A DNA stretch of 15,296 nt from NCBI GenBank assembly GCA_947629065.1, contig CANRCH010000028.1, positions 1 through 15,296 on the forward strand, read 5' to 3'. The position numbers and the translations under genes are program-made. Each line of letters begins with the position of its first letter. Position 1 is the stretch's first letter. The notes under the pieces are model-generated. The model searched no databases. It was not told the origin of the DNA and worked only from the letters and a program-made list of their open reading frames with translations. The DNA comes from an uncultured Aliarcobacter sp. (lineage in GTDB: Bacteria > Campylobacterota > Campylobacteria > Campylobacterales > Arcobacteraceae). Positions 1 through 6,685 of this stretch are shown piece after piece.

Positions 1-21
1 ATTAAAAATATTATTAATTTA

Positions 22-53
22 TTGCTTAAGAGATTTTAGAATCTCTCAAGCAA
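22..53 (-). terminator. Hairpin terminator downstream of the truncated dctA
   Basis: Arms 22-35 and 40-53 pair over 14 positions around a 4-base loop (36-39). The only imperfect position (28/47) is an A·C mismatch if read on the plus strand but a G·U wobble on the minus strand, so the structure favours minus-strand RNA. It lies 11 bases past the dctA stop. The following minus-strand bases are A/T-rich with a five-T run some 12 bases on, so the U-tract is weak. Confidence 0.7.
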
Positions 54-64
54 AATTAAAAAAA

Positions 65-1186
65 TCAACCAATAGAACTCTCTATTTTATTTGGGTTATC
101 TAAAGCATATTTGAATTTTTCCATATCTACCTTTTTATCCCAAACACCTACAACAACAGCTGCAACTGCATTTCCACAAAGATTTCCAACTGCTCTTAAT
201 TCACTCATAAATTTATCAACTCCAAGTAAAACAGCAACAGTAACCATAGGAATAGCTCCACCCATAGCACCAAGTGTTCCAGCAAGAACTATAAATCCAC
301 TACCAGTAACTCCAACTGCTCCTTTTGAAGTAATCATTAAAATAACAATTATAAATAGTTGTTGTTCAATAGTTAAAGGAAGATTAAAGGCCTGTGATAA
401 AAATATTATTGATAAAGCAAGATAGATATTTGTACAGTCAAGATTAAATGAATAACCTGTTGGTAAAACTAAACCTGTAACAGATTTATTAACTCCAGCA
501 GCTTCAAGTCTTCTCATAAGTGGTGCAAGTGCTGATTCACTAGAACTTGTTGCAAATACAATAAGAACCTCTTTTTGAATATATCTCATAAATTTAAATA
601 TATTAATTTTAAAAAAAGCTGTAATAATTCCTAGAATAACAAAAATAAATGCTAGAACAGAAGCAAGCATAACAAGAAGTAAACTTCCCATTTGAATCAG
701 TGAACCTATACCAAACTTACCAATTAAAAATGCCATAGCACTAAAACTAGCAAGTGGAGAGAACCACATAATAAAAACTAGGATTTTAAAGAAAAAGTTT
801 TGTGCAACTTCAACTGGTTTTAAAATTTTTGGTTTATATTTTCCACCAAATAAAGATACTAAAATTGCTATTGTTAAAGCCATAACTAAAACTTGTAGAG
901 TTTGACCTGTTAAAAATGGTGTGATTGGGTCTGTTGGAATTGCATTTTTCATAATCTCCCAAATATCTCCAACCTTATCTGGATCTACACTTGTATATTT
1001 TTCTACACTTTTTGCATCAAGTGCTGAAACATCCAAGTTCATTCCATCTCCTGGTCTAAACCAGTTTCCAAAAATAACACCAATAGCCAAAGCAAAAGTA
1101 CTTACAATCTCAAAATAGATAAATGCCTTAAATCCAAGGCTTCCAAGCTCTTTTAAGTTTTCAAGACTTACAATTCCATTTACCAA
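65..1186 (-). pseudogene. dctA: 5'-truncated C4-dicarboxylate:cation symporter (DctA, DAACS family)
   Basis: The frame is open for 373 codons and clearly belongs to the dicarboxylate/amino acid:cation symporter family: the segment AFIYFEIVST, the hairpin-1 serine motif SSSES (214-218), PTGYSFNLD (242-250), GVTGSGFIV (292-300) and DKFMSELRA (324-332). E. coli DctA has 428 residues; residue 2 here aligns with about residue 58 there, so the first two membrane spans are missing. The DNA that should encode them is lnt. The only start that keeps the whole frame is a TTG (1184-1186) without a Shine-Dalgarno, two bases after the lnt stop, and there is an in-frame stop 7 codons upstream of it. Two family glycines also appear changed: Cys at 251 in the sodium-site NxDGT motif (codon 434-436), and Ser in the APxGAFGAMAF motif (here SPLASFSAMAF). 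I read this as a deletion-truncated gene, probably non-functional, although translation coupled to lnt cannot be excluded. Confidence 0.75.
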
Positions 1187-1188
1187 AA

Positions 1189-2418
1189 TTATTTGTATAT
1201 ATTATTTAAACTTCCATTTACTGTATGAAAAATCATTACACTATATTTTTTTGAGTAGTATTTTAAAAGAAGATGTTGCAAAGTTGGTTCAATTGATGGA
1301 GTAAACCAAGCATTATTTGAAGTCATAATAATATATTTAACATCATCTAAATTTTCATAAATTTTATCAGTTGTACCTTCATAACAAATTGCATTTCTAA
1401 ATTTTGTATCATTTATTATAAAATCTGTTGGTTTTTGTGCTTTACTATAATCAACGGCACCATCATAGAAAATATTATTAATTAAATCTACAAAAAACTT
1501 TGGAAGAGGTATCTCTTCACCAAAAGGAACTAAAACTACTTTTTTTGCAACTTCAAAACTTCCCTGTTTAAACAAATATGTAGCATTAAATATCTCTTTA
1601 TTTTCATAATATAGTGACCCTAAAACAATATTTATCTCATTTGATAGTTCTATTAATCTATGCATTAAATCTTTTTTTGTATTTAAAACAAGTGCAAAAC
1701 TAGTTTCTGGAAGTATTATTAAATCTTTTTTTTCATTTATTGCTGTTTGTATTAAAGAAAAATTATCTTCAATTAAAACATGTAAGTTCTCTTTTTGCCA
1801 TTTTAAATCTTGAGAAACATAAGTTTGAGGCATAAAAATATCTAATTTTGGAGCAGGAATGTCCTCTTTTTTTGAGAAATCAAGTGCAAAAATTAGTAAA
1901 AATAGGGCTAAAAAATTGTATTTTTTTAGCACTTCAAAAATTACAAAAGAGATTAATATTACAATAAATGCTATTTTTGAAGTACTAAAATATGAATCAA
2001 CAAAAATTAACTCCAACTTCATCCAGTTGAAGCCAAATGGAGCTATAAAAGTAAAAATAAATATTGCAATGGCTTTAAAATATATACTATTTTTTATTGC
2101 AAGTATATAGAAAATTAGTGCATAAACTAATGATATTCCAATTAAAACTAGTGGAAAAATATAGATTAAATCATAATATTGAAGGCTAACAGCCATCCAA
2201 TTACACCAAAACAGTCCCATAAAAAAACCGCTACTTGCCATTTGATATTTATTATTTGACAATAAAAGATATATTCCAATAATTCCTAAAATAGAGTTAA
2301 TAATTTTTATTTCAATATTAAAATATGCTAAATATATGAAGCAAGATAATAAAAATGCTGTAGTGAAGCCTTTTATTATATTATTTTTGTTAAAATATTT
2401 AGTTTTTAAAAGAAACAT
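1189..2418 (-). CDS. lnt: Apolipoprotein N-acyltransferase
   Basis: Lnt transfers an acyl chain from phospholipid to the N-terminal cysteine of lipoproteins at the outer face of the inner membrane. This 409-residue protein has several hydrophobic spans in residues 15-180, followed by a nitrilase-type domain. The catalytic triad can be placed: Glu238 in ILPETS, Lys293 in KKVVLVPFGE and Cys345 in AICYEG. The signature SNNAWFTPS (367-375) also fits. It is shorter than the 512 residues of E. coli because it lacks the C-terminal membrane span, as in other campylobacterotal Lnt proteins. The ATG at 2416-2418 is 28 bases from the divergent yajC start and has only a weak ribosome site. The last residues after the VNGS motif (LNNIYK) adjoin the truncated dctA, so the extreme C-terminus may not be the ancestral one. 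LptE, encoded further along, is a likely substrate. Confidence 0.9.
   Translation of the reverse strand: MFLLKTKYFNKNNIIKGFTTAFLLSCFIYLAYFNIEIKIINSILGIIGIYLLLSNNKYQMASSGFFMGLFWCNWMAVSLQYYDLIYIFPLVLIGISLVYALIFYILAIKNSIYFKAIAIFIFTFIAPFGFNWMKLELIFVDSYFSTSKIAFIVILISFVIFEVLKKYNFLALFLLIFALDFSKKEDIPAPKLDIFMPQTYVSQDLKWQKENLHVLIEDNFSLIQTAINEKKDLIILPETSFALVLNTKKDLMHRLIELSNEINIVLGSLYYENKEIFNATYLFKQGSFEVAKKVVLVPFGEEIPLPKFFVDLINNIFYDGAVDYSKAQKPTDFIINDTKFRNAICYEGTTDKIYENLDDVKYIIMTSNNAWFTPSIEPTLQHLLLKYYSKKYSVMIFHTVNGSLNNIYK
2388..2396 (+). promoter_or_regulatory. Candidate extended -10 promoter for yajC-secD-secF
   Basis: TGTTAAAAT matches an extended -10 element (TG-n-TAtAAT) and lies within the 5' coding part of lnt. 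Transcription would start near 2403, giving a leader of about 44 bases with an AAGGA ribosome site at 2436-2440. No -35 is evident, as is usual in this phylum. Inferred from sequence only. Confidence 0.4.
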
Positions 2419-2446
2419 TATAGACTACTTTTATAAAGGAAATTTG

Positions 2447-2722
2447 ATGGAAGGATCAAGTGCAGATTTATTAAGCTCATTATTACCTCTTGTTGCTTTA
2501 TTTGGTATTTTTTACTTTTTAATTATAAGACCACAACAAAAACAAGCAAAAGCTCATAAAGAGATGATTGCAGGTCTACAAAAAGGTGACAAAATTGTAA
2601 CAAATGGTGGCTTAATGGTAGAAGTTTCAAAAGTTGAAGAGACTTATTTTGCTGTTAAAAATAGTGATGGAAGTGAGCTTAGACTAGCTAAAGAGTTCGT
2701 TGCTAGAAAGATTGAAGATTAA
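2447..2722 (+). CDS. yajC: Preprotein translocase subunit YajC
   Basis: YajC is the small single-span partner of the SecD-SecF complex in the inner membrane. The 91-residue product has a hydrophobic span at about residues 11-26 followed directly by the family signature RPQQKQAK, then a soluble tail with the motif GDKIVTNGGL typical of YajC. The start at 2447 is chosen because AAGGA lies 6 bases upstream and the usual YajC length results; a longer in-frame extension back to 2336 would run through lnt and add an unrelated 37 residues. It heads the yajC-secD-secF cluster, which fits its role. Confidence 0.95.
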   Translation: MEGSSADLLSSLLPLVALFGIFYFLIIRPQQKQAKAHKEMIAGLQKGDKIVTNGGLMVEVSKVEETYFAVKNSDGSELRLAKEFVARKIED

Positions 2723-2725
2723 AAT

Positions 2726-2753
2726 TTATAAGATATGGTTTCATATCTTATAA
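2726..2753 (+). other. Perfect 12-bp hairpin between yajC and secD
   Basis: TTATAAGATATG (2726-2737) and its exact complement (2742-2753) are separated by the four bases GTTT. It begins 3 bases after the yajC stop. It is followed by mixed A/T sequence without a clean U-run, so it looks more like a processing, stability or partial attenuation element between yajC and secD than a full terminator. Confidence 0.55.
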
Positions 2754-2781
2754 TTTAAACTTCTAAATTTAAGGATAAAAA

Positions 2782-4347
2782 TTGAAAATTTTTAATTTCA
2801 AACTTGTTATTTTTATAATTAGTATTATTTTAGGTGTTGTTTTAGCAATCCCTTCTTTACTCCAAACAGATTATGGAAAAAAAGTAAATCTAGGTCTTGA
2901 TTTACAAGGTGGACTTCATATGCTTTTAGGTGTAAATACACACGAGGCTGTTAATTCGAAAATGAGATCAATTGCAACTGCAATTAAGCATTTTAGTGAT
3001 GAAGAAGAGATTTTAATTGACGGACTTACTATTGAAGAAGAGAACATTAATTTTTCACTTTTAGACAAAGATGATATAGCAAAAATTGATAAAATGCTAA
3101 GTGAAATTAGTGGTTTAGAAATAAACAAAGATAGTATTGATTATAAAATTAACTTAACAAATGAAGAGATAATTAAAACAAAAGATTACTCAGTTGCACA
3201 AGCTGTTGAAACTATTAGAAATAGACTTGATCAATTTGGACTTAGTGAACCAACAGTATTAAGACAAGGTGAAACTGATATTGTGGTTGAACTTCCTGGA
3301 ATTAAAACAGCCGAAGAAGAAAAATCTGCAAGAGATTTAATTTCAAAACCTGCAAATTTAGAACTTATGGCGGTTGATGAAGAGAGAATGGATCAAGTTT
3401 ACCAAATGACAAGCTCTCAAGCTGCTGCTTATGGAAATCTAATTTTAGAAGATATTAATGATTCAAATAGAAAATATCTTGTAAAAGAGATTCCAATTTT
3501 AGATGGAAGCCAAATAGTTGATGCACAAGTTGCATTTAGTCAAACAAATCAACCAATTATTAGCTTTACATTAAATAGTAGTGGAGCTAGAATTTTTGGA
3601 GATTTTACAGGTAAAAGTGTAGGCAAAAGATTAGCAATTGTACTTGATGGAAAAGTATATTCAGCACCAAATATAAATGAAAGAATTGGTGGTGGAAGTG
3701 GGCAAATTAGTGGTGGATTTACAGTTGCTGAAGCTGGAAATGTGGCAATTGCATTAAGAAGTGGAGCTTTACTTGCTAGTGTTACTCTTTTGGAAAAAAG
3801 AAGTGTTGGACCATCACTTGGAGCTGATAGCATAAAAGCTTCACTTGTTGCACTTGTATCTGGAACAGCTTTAATTTTTCTATTTATGTTGGTTTATTAT
3901 AGAAGAGCTGGAATGATTGCAAATATAGCTTTAATCGCAAATGTATTTATTATTTTAGCAGTTATGGCACTTTTTGGTGCAACATTAACACTTCCAGGGA
4001 TGGCTGGAATTATTCTTACAATGGGAATGGCGATTGACTCAAATGTTATTATTAATGAAAGAATAAGAGAGGTTTTAAGAACAGGTGCAAGTGTGCAAAA
4101 AGCAATAGAAGATGGATATTCAAATGCCTTAAGAGCAATTATTGATTCAAATATCACTTCTCTTTTAGTGGCAATCGTACTATATGCTTATGGAACAGGT
4201 GCTATTAAAGGGTTTGCAGTTACTATTTCTATTGGAATTTTAACTTCAATGCTTACAGCAATTGTTGGAACTCACGGTATTTATCAAGCACTTTTACCAA
4301 AAATTGCAAAAGATAAAAACAATAAAAAATGGTTTGGAGTAGCATAA
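2782..4347 (+). CDS. secD: Protein translocase subunit SecD
   Basis: SecD with SecF uses the proton-motive force to pull exported proteins out of the SecYEG channel on the periplasmic side. The 521-residue product has an N-terminal span (about 8-26), the signature LGLDLQGG (37-44), a large periplasmic region including the segment IVVELPGI, and a C-terminal RND-type membrane domain with five spans. The conserved span-4 motif reads GMAIDSNV with Asp419 as the expected proton-relay residue. The start is a TTG at 2782; it is preferred because AAGGA (2771-2775) lies 6 bases upstream and no better ATG precedes the first span. Its stop overlaps the secF ATG by one base. Confidence 0.95.
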   Translation: MKIFNFKLVIFIISIILGVVLAIPSLLQTDYGKKVNLGLDLQGGLHMLLGVNTHEAVNSKMRSIATAIKHFSDEEEILIDGLTIEEENINFSLLDKDDIAKIDKMLSEISGLEINKDSIDYKINLTNEEIIKTKDYSVAQAVETIRNRLDQFGLSEPTVLRQGETDIVVELPGIKTAEEEKSARDLISKPANLELMAVDEERMDQVYQMTSSQAAAYGNLILEDINDSNRKYLVKEIPILDGSQIVDAQVAFSQTNQPIISFTLNSSGARIFGDFTGKSVGKRLAIVLDGKVYSAPNINERIGGGSGQISGGFTVAEAGNVAIALRSGALLASVTLLEKRSVGPSLGADSIKASLVALVSGTALIFLFMLVYYRRAGMIANIALIANVFIILAVMALFGATLTLPGMAGIILTMGMAIDSNVIINERIREVLRTGASVQKAIEDGYSNALRAIIDSNITSLLVAIVLYAYGTGAIKGFAVTISIGILTSMLTAIVGTHGIYQALLPKIAKDKNNKKWFGVA

Positions 4348-5315
4348 TGGAAATATTTAATACAAATAAAACCTATGATTTTATGGGGAAAAAGATACCA
4401 TTTTTAATGGTATCTGCAATATTAATTATTGCTTCAATTGTTCTACTTACAACTAGAGGTTTAAACTATGGAATTGATTTTGTTGGTGGAACAATTGTTC
4501 AAGTAAAATATGACAAAGATGCACCAATAGAAAAAATTAGAGAAGTTTTACACAATACAAAATATGCAAACTCAGTTGTAACAGAGTTTGGTACAAAAGA
4601 TGAAATTACAATAAGATTTACAGGAAGTTCTAGTGATTTAACTCATGATATTAGTGATGAGATGAATAAAATTCTAGTTCCAACTGGAAATTTTGAGATT
4701 AGAAAAATTGATATGGTTGGGGCTAAAGTTGGAGCTGAACTTAAAGAAAAAGGAATTACTGCACTAGTAATTGCAATGTTTGCAATGCTTGCATATATTA
4801 CTTTTCGATTTGAGTATAGATTTGCTATTGCTTCTGTTATTGGGCTTGTACACGATGTTATAATCTCTTTAGGGTTTATAAGCTTATTTAAAATTGATGT
4901 AAACCTTGATATGGTTGCAGCTATTTTAACGCTTATTGGATATACAATAAATGATACAATTATTGTAAATGACAGAATTAGAGAGTCATTACAAAAAACA
5001 AAAGAGACAAACCTTGATAAGTTAATAAATGAATCAATTAGTAGAATGCTATCAAGAACTATTTTAACATCATCAACAACTCAATTTGTTGTAATTACAA
5101 TGTTATTATTTGGTGGAGAAATCATTTATGCCTTTACATTTACACTATTTGTAGGAATTATTGTTGGAACTTATTCATCAATTTTTGTTGTTTCTCCATT
5201 TATTAAATTCTTAGGATTTAAGATAGATGACTATAGAAGTAAAGAGATTAAAAAAGAGCTTGAAAGAAAAGAGAAAGAGAAGCTTCGAGCTATGTATGAA
5301 CAAGGAAGAGTTTAA
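4347..5315 (+). CDS. secF: Protein translocase subunit SecF
   Basis: SecF is the second RND-fold subunit of the SecDF export motor. The 322-residue protein shows an N-terminal span (about 17-35), the signature GIDFVGGT (42-49), a short periplasmic domain, and five C-terminal spans with the motif IGYTINDT (197-204) carrying the conserved Asp203, followed by the NDRIRE loop. The ATG at 4347 overlaps the secD stop in a TAATG arrangement and has GGAG at 4336-4339, so translation is probably coupled. A start 6 codons upstream (4329) lies inside secD and is not supported. The tail is highly charged (KEIKKELERKEKEKLRA), as expected for the cytosolic end. Confidence 0.95.
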   Translation: MEIFNTNKTYDFMGKKIPFLMVSAILIIASIVLLTTRGLNYGIDFVGGTIVQVKYDKDAPIEKIREVLHNTKYANSVVTEFGTKDEITIRFTGSSSDLTHDISDEMNKILVPTGNFEIRKIDMVGAKVGAELKEKGITALVIAMFAMLAYITFRFEYRFAIASVIGLVHDVIISLGFISLFKIDVNLDMVAAILTLIGYTINDTIIVNDRIRESLQKTKETNLDKLINESISRMLSRTILTSSTTQFVVITMLLFGGEIIYAFTFTLFVGIIVGTYSSIFVVSPFIKFLGFKIDDYRSKEIKKELERKEKEKLRAMYEQGRV

Positions 5316-5330
5316 GATTAGTTCTTAAAC
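5310..5330 (+). other. Short hairpin across the secF stop codon
   Basis: GTTTAAGA (5310-5317) and TCTTAAAC (5323-5330) form an 8-bp stem with a 5-base loop. It includes the secF stop and ends just before the AAGGA site of the next small gene. It is AT-rich and may be weak; an effect on translation of the downstream gene is possible but inferred. Confidence 0.3.
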
Positions 5331-5344
5331 TTAAGGAAAAAAGA

Positions 5345-5509
5345 ATGAAAACTATAAAAATATTGATAGCTATTTTAGTAGCTTTACTAATTGTTGTAGT
5401 GATTGTTTTTGCAAAAATACTAATGCCCGAAAAAGAAGAGAAAGAGATTAATAAAAACCCAAGCACTATTCAAGAGAGAAAAGATGCTTTAAAAAATGTT
5501 TTTAAATAG
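5345..5509 (+). CDS. Single-span micro-protein downstream of secF
   Basis: This is a 54-codon frame starting at an ATG preceded by a good ribosome site, AAGGA at 5333-5337 with 7 bases of spacing. The product has a Lys-rich start (MKTIK), one strongly hydrophobic segment (about residues 6-23) and a hydrophilic, highly charged tail (EKEEKEINK…QERKDALKNVF). The topology suggests an inner-membrane anchor with one exposed tail. I do not recognise a named family. It follows secF by 29 bases on the same strand and is probably co-transcribed with yajC-secD-secF. Its last 8 bases overlap the end of the convergent gene. The evidence that it is real is the ribosome site, the clean membrane-protein composition and the context. 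Confidence 0.7.
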   Translation: MKTIKILIAILVALLIVVVIVFAKILMPEKEEKEINKNPSTIQERKDALKNVFK

Positions 5510-5921
5510 AGTCTCTTTTTAATAATAAAAATATAAAATAAGCACCAATAAAACTCATTGGTGCTAAAACTAACTTAGAAAAATCACTATTATGGCTTAA
5601 ATAAGCAAATGAATTTATAAGAAAAAGAAAAATCATAACTCTTAGGCTAAATACTACATATTTATTTAATAGATCAAATTTAATCATCTCAAGCTTTATA
5701 AAAACAATTGATAAGAAATATAGATTTATTAAAAATGAGATAAAAGAGAATAGAAAATAGTTTAGAGTTATCATATTATAAAGTGCAATAAGTATAAAAG
5801 AAGAAGTTACAAAAATCGAACCATACTTTCCTATATTATTTAGTTCAAGAGCTTTTTTCATACAGCATTTTGAAGTTGGCCAAAGTTTTCTAAACTTCTT
5901 TTTTTTACTCTCATCTTTCAT
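5502..5921 (-). CDS. Small polytopic membrane protein encoded after motB
   Basis: The 139-residue product has a basic N-terminus (KDESKKKKFRK) with a Cys pair (KCCMKK, residues 18-23) and then four hydrophobic segments at roughly 34-50, 54-75, 86-107 and 115-134. I do not recognise the family. The ATG at 5919-5921 lies only 3 bases after the motB stop, so translation is probably coupled to motB and the gene is the third member of a motA-motB unit. A role beside the stator is suggested only by this position. The 3' end overlaps the convergent micro-protein gene by 8 bases. Confidence 0.75.
   Translation of the reverse strand: MKDESKKKKFRKLWPTSKCCMKKALELNNIGKYGSIFVTSSFILIALYNMITLNYFLFSFISFLINLYFLSIVFIKLEMIKFDLLNKYVVFSLRVMIFLFLINSFAYLSHNSDFSKLVLAPMSFIGAYFIFLLLKRDSI
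5541..5565 (-). other. Hairpin with U-rich flank inside the last codons of the motAB unit
   Basis: AGCACCAAT (5541-5549) and ATTGGTGCT (5557-5565) are exact complements with a 7-base loop. On the minus strand the hairpin is followed by a T-rich stretch (TATTTTATATTTTTATT), resembling a terminator, although the stop codon of the gene is about 37 bases further on. On the plus strand the flank is A-rich, so it would not terminate the secF-side transcript. It could be chance coding sequence. Confidence 0.3.
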
Positions 5922-5924
5922 ATA

Positions 5925-6671
5925 CTACTCTACAATTCTATCGAATATTGATTCTATATCCATATCCCCAATATTTTCAATCTCTTTTTTAGTATGAAGT
6001 TCAAATGCAACAACTTTTTTATCTTTTAAGCTTTGTGGAGCATTTGAAGAGTGACCTGAGGATACAAGTCTATCTTTTGGGATATTTAGTTTAATTAACT
6101 CTCTTACAACACTATTGGCCCTTGCAGTTGAAAGTTCAAGAGCATCTGGATATTTAGATCTTGAAACTTCACTATCAAGTGCATAACCTTTTACATTTAT
6201 CTCTGTATCATTTGGCATAGTATTTAAAAGTTGTGCTAGTTTTCTTAGGAAACTAGGGGCATGTGAATTTGTAATATCAGCTCTTCCTGTTTCAAATACA
6301 AGTTGTGCTGGAATTGTCATTACAGTTCCTTCACTTGATTCAACAATATGACCACCTTTTATATTCTTTTTTTCTAATTCATCAAGTTTAGAGTATGCTT
6401 CAAGAATAGATCTAGATCCTTCTTCAGGATCATCCATAGGATCAGTTGTTGTAGATTTTTCTGTGTATTCAGGCTCTTTTAAAGTATCTGATGCAGCATT
6501 AAAATTATAAATTTTTATAAATTCATCTTTAAGTGCTTTTTGCTTTTCAACATTAACAGATGCTAGTGCATAAAGTGCAATAAAAAGTGCAAGAAGAAGA
6601 CTTAAGAAATCGGCATAAGGTACAGCCCACTTCTCTCCACCAGGACACTCACATTTCTTTTTTTTAGCCAT
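5925..6671 (-). CDS. motB: Flagellar motor stator protein MotB
   Basis: MotB anchors the stator to peptidoglycan and carries the ion-binding Asp of the flagellar motor. The 248-residue protein has a short cytosolic start with a CECPGGEKW motif, then one span (about 18-38) in which VPYADFLSLL supplies the essential Asp21 (equivalent to Asp32 of E. coli MotB). Residues 40-110 form the plug/linker. The OmpA-like peptidoglycan-binding domain covers about 118-230, with LVFETGRADI (124-133), ELSTARA (179-185) and the SSGHSSNAP segment. It is shorter than E. coli MotB (308), as in Campylobacter and Helicobacter. It follows motA by 14 bases, with a weak ribosome site in the gap. Confidence 0.93.
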   Translation of the reverse strand: MAKKKKCECPGGEKWAVPYADFLSLLLALFIALYALASVNVEKQKALKDEFIKIYNFNAASDTLKEPEYTEKSTTTDPMDDPEEGSRSILEAYSKLDELEKKNIKGGHIVESSEGTVMTIPAQLVFETGRADITNSHAPSFLRKLAQLLNTMPNDTEINVKGYALDSEVSRSKYPDALELSTARANSVVRELIKLNIPKDRLVSSGHSSNAPQSLKDKKVVAFELHTKKEIENIGDMDIESIFDRIVE

Positions 6672-6685
6672 AAATTATTTCCAAA

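Noticed and set aside
111..425. Open frame on the plus strand opposite the dctA remnant
   Set aside because: Antisense shadow of a clearly recognisable symporter; repetitive Thr/Pro/Ala composition and no ribosome site.
1..1240. Insertion sequence or transposon at the lnt/dctA junction
   Set aside because: No transposase frame or terminal inverted repeats; only a 10-bp direct repeat is present.
1187..2418. A frameshifted N-terminus of dctA hidden upstream
   Set aside because: The DNA upstream of 1187 on that strand is fully accounted for by lnt; no symporter span 1-2 residues are seen in the other frames near the junction.
2336..2446. Longer yajC starting at 2336
   Set aside because: The extension lies within lnt, does not resemble YajC, and the ATG at 2447 has a well-placed AAGGA.
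4329..4346. Earlier secF start at 4329
   Set aside because: It lies within the last secD codons and lacks the GGAG spacing; the TAATG overlap at 4347 is the usual arrangement.
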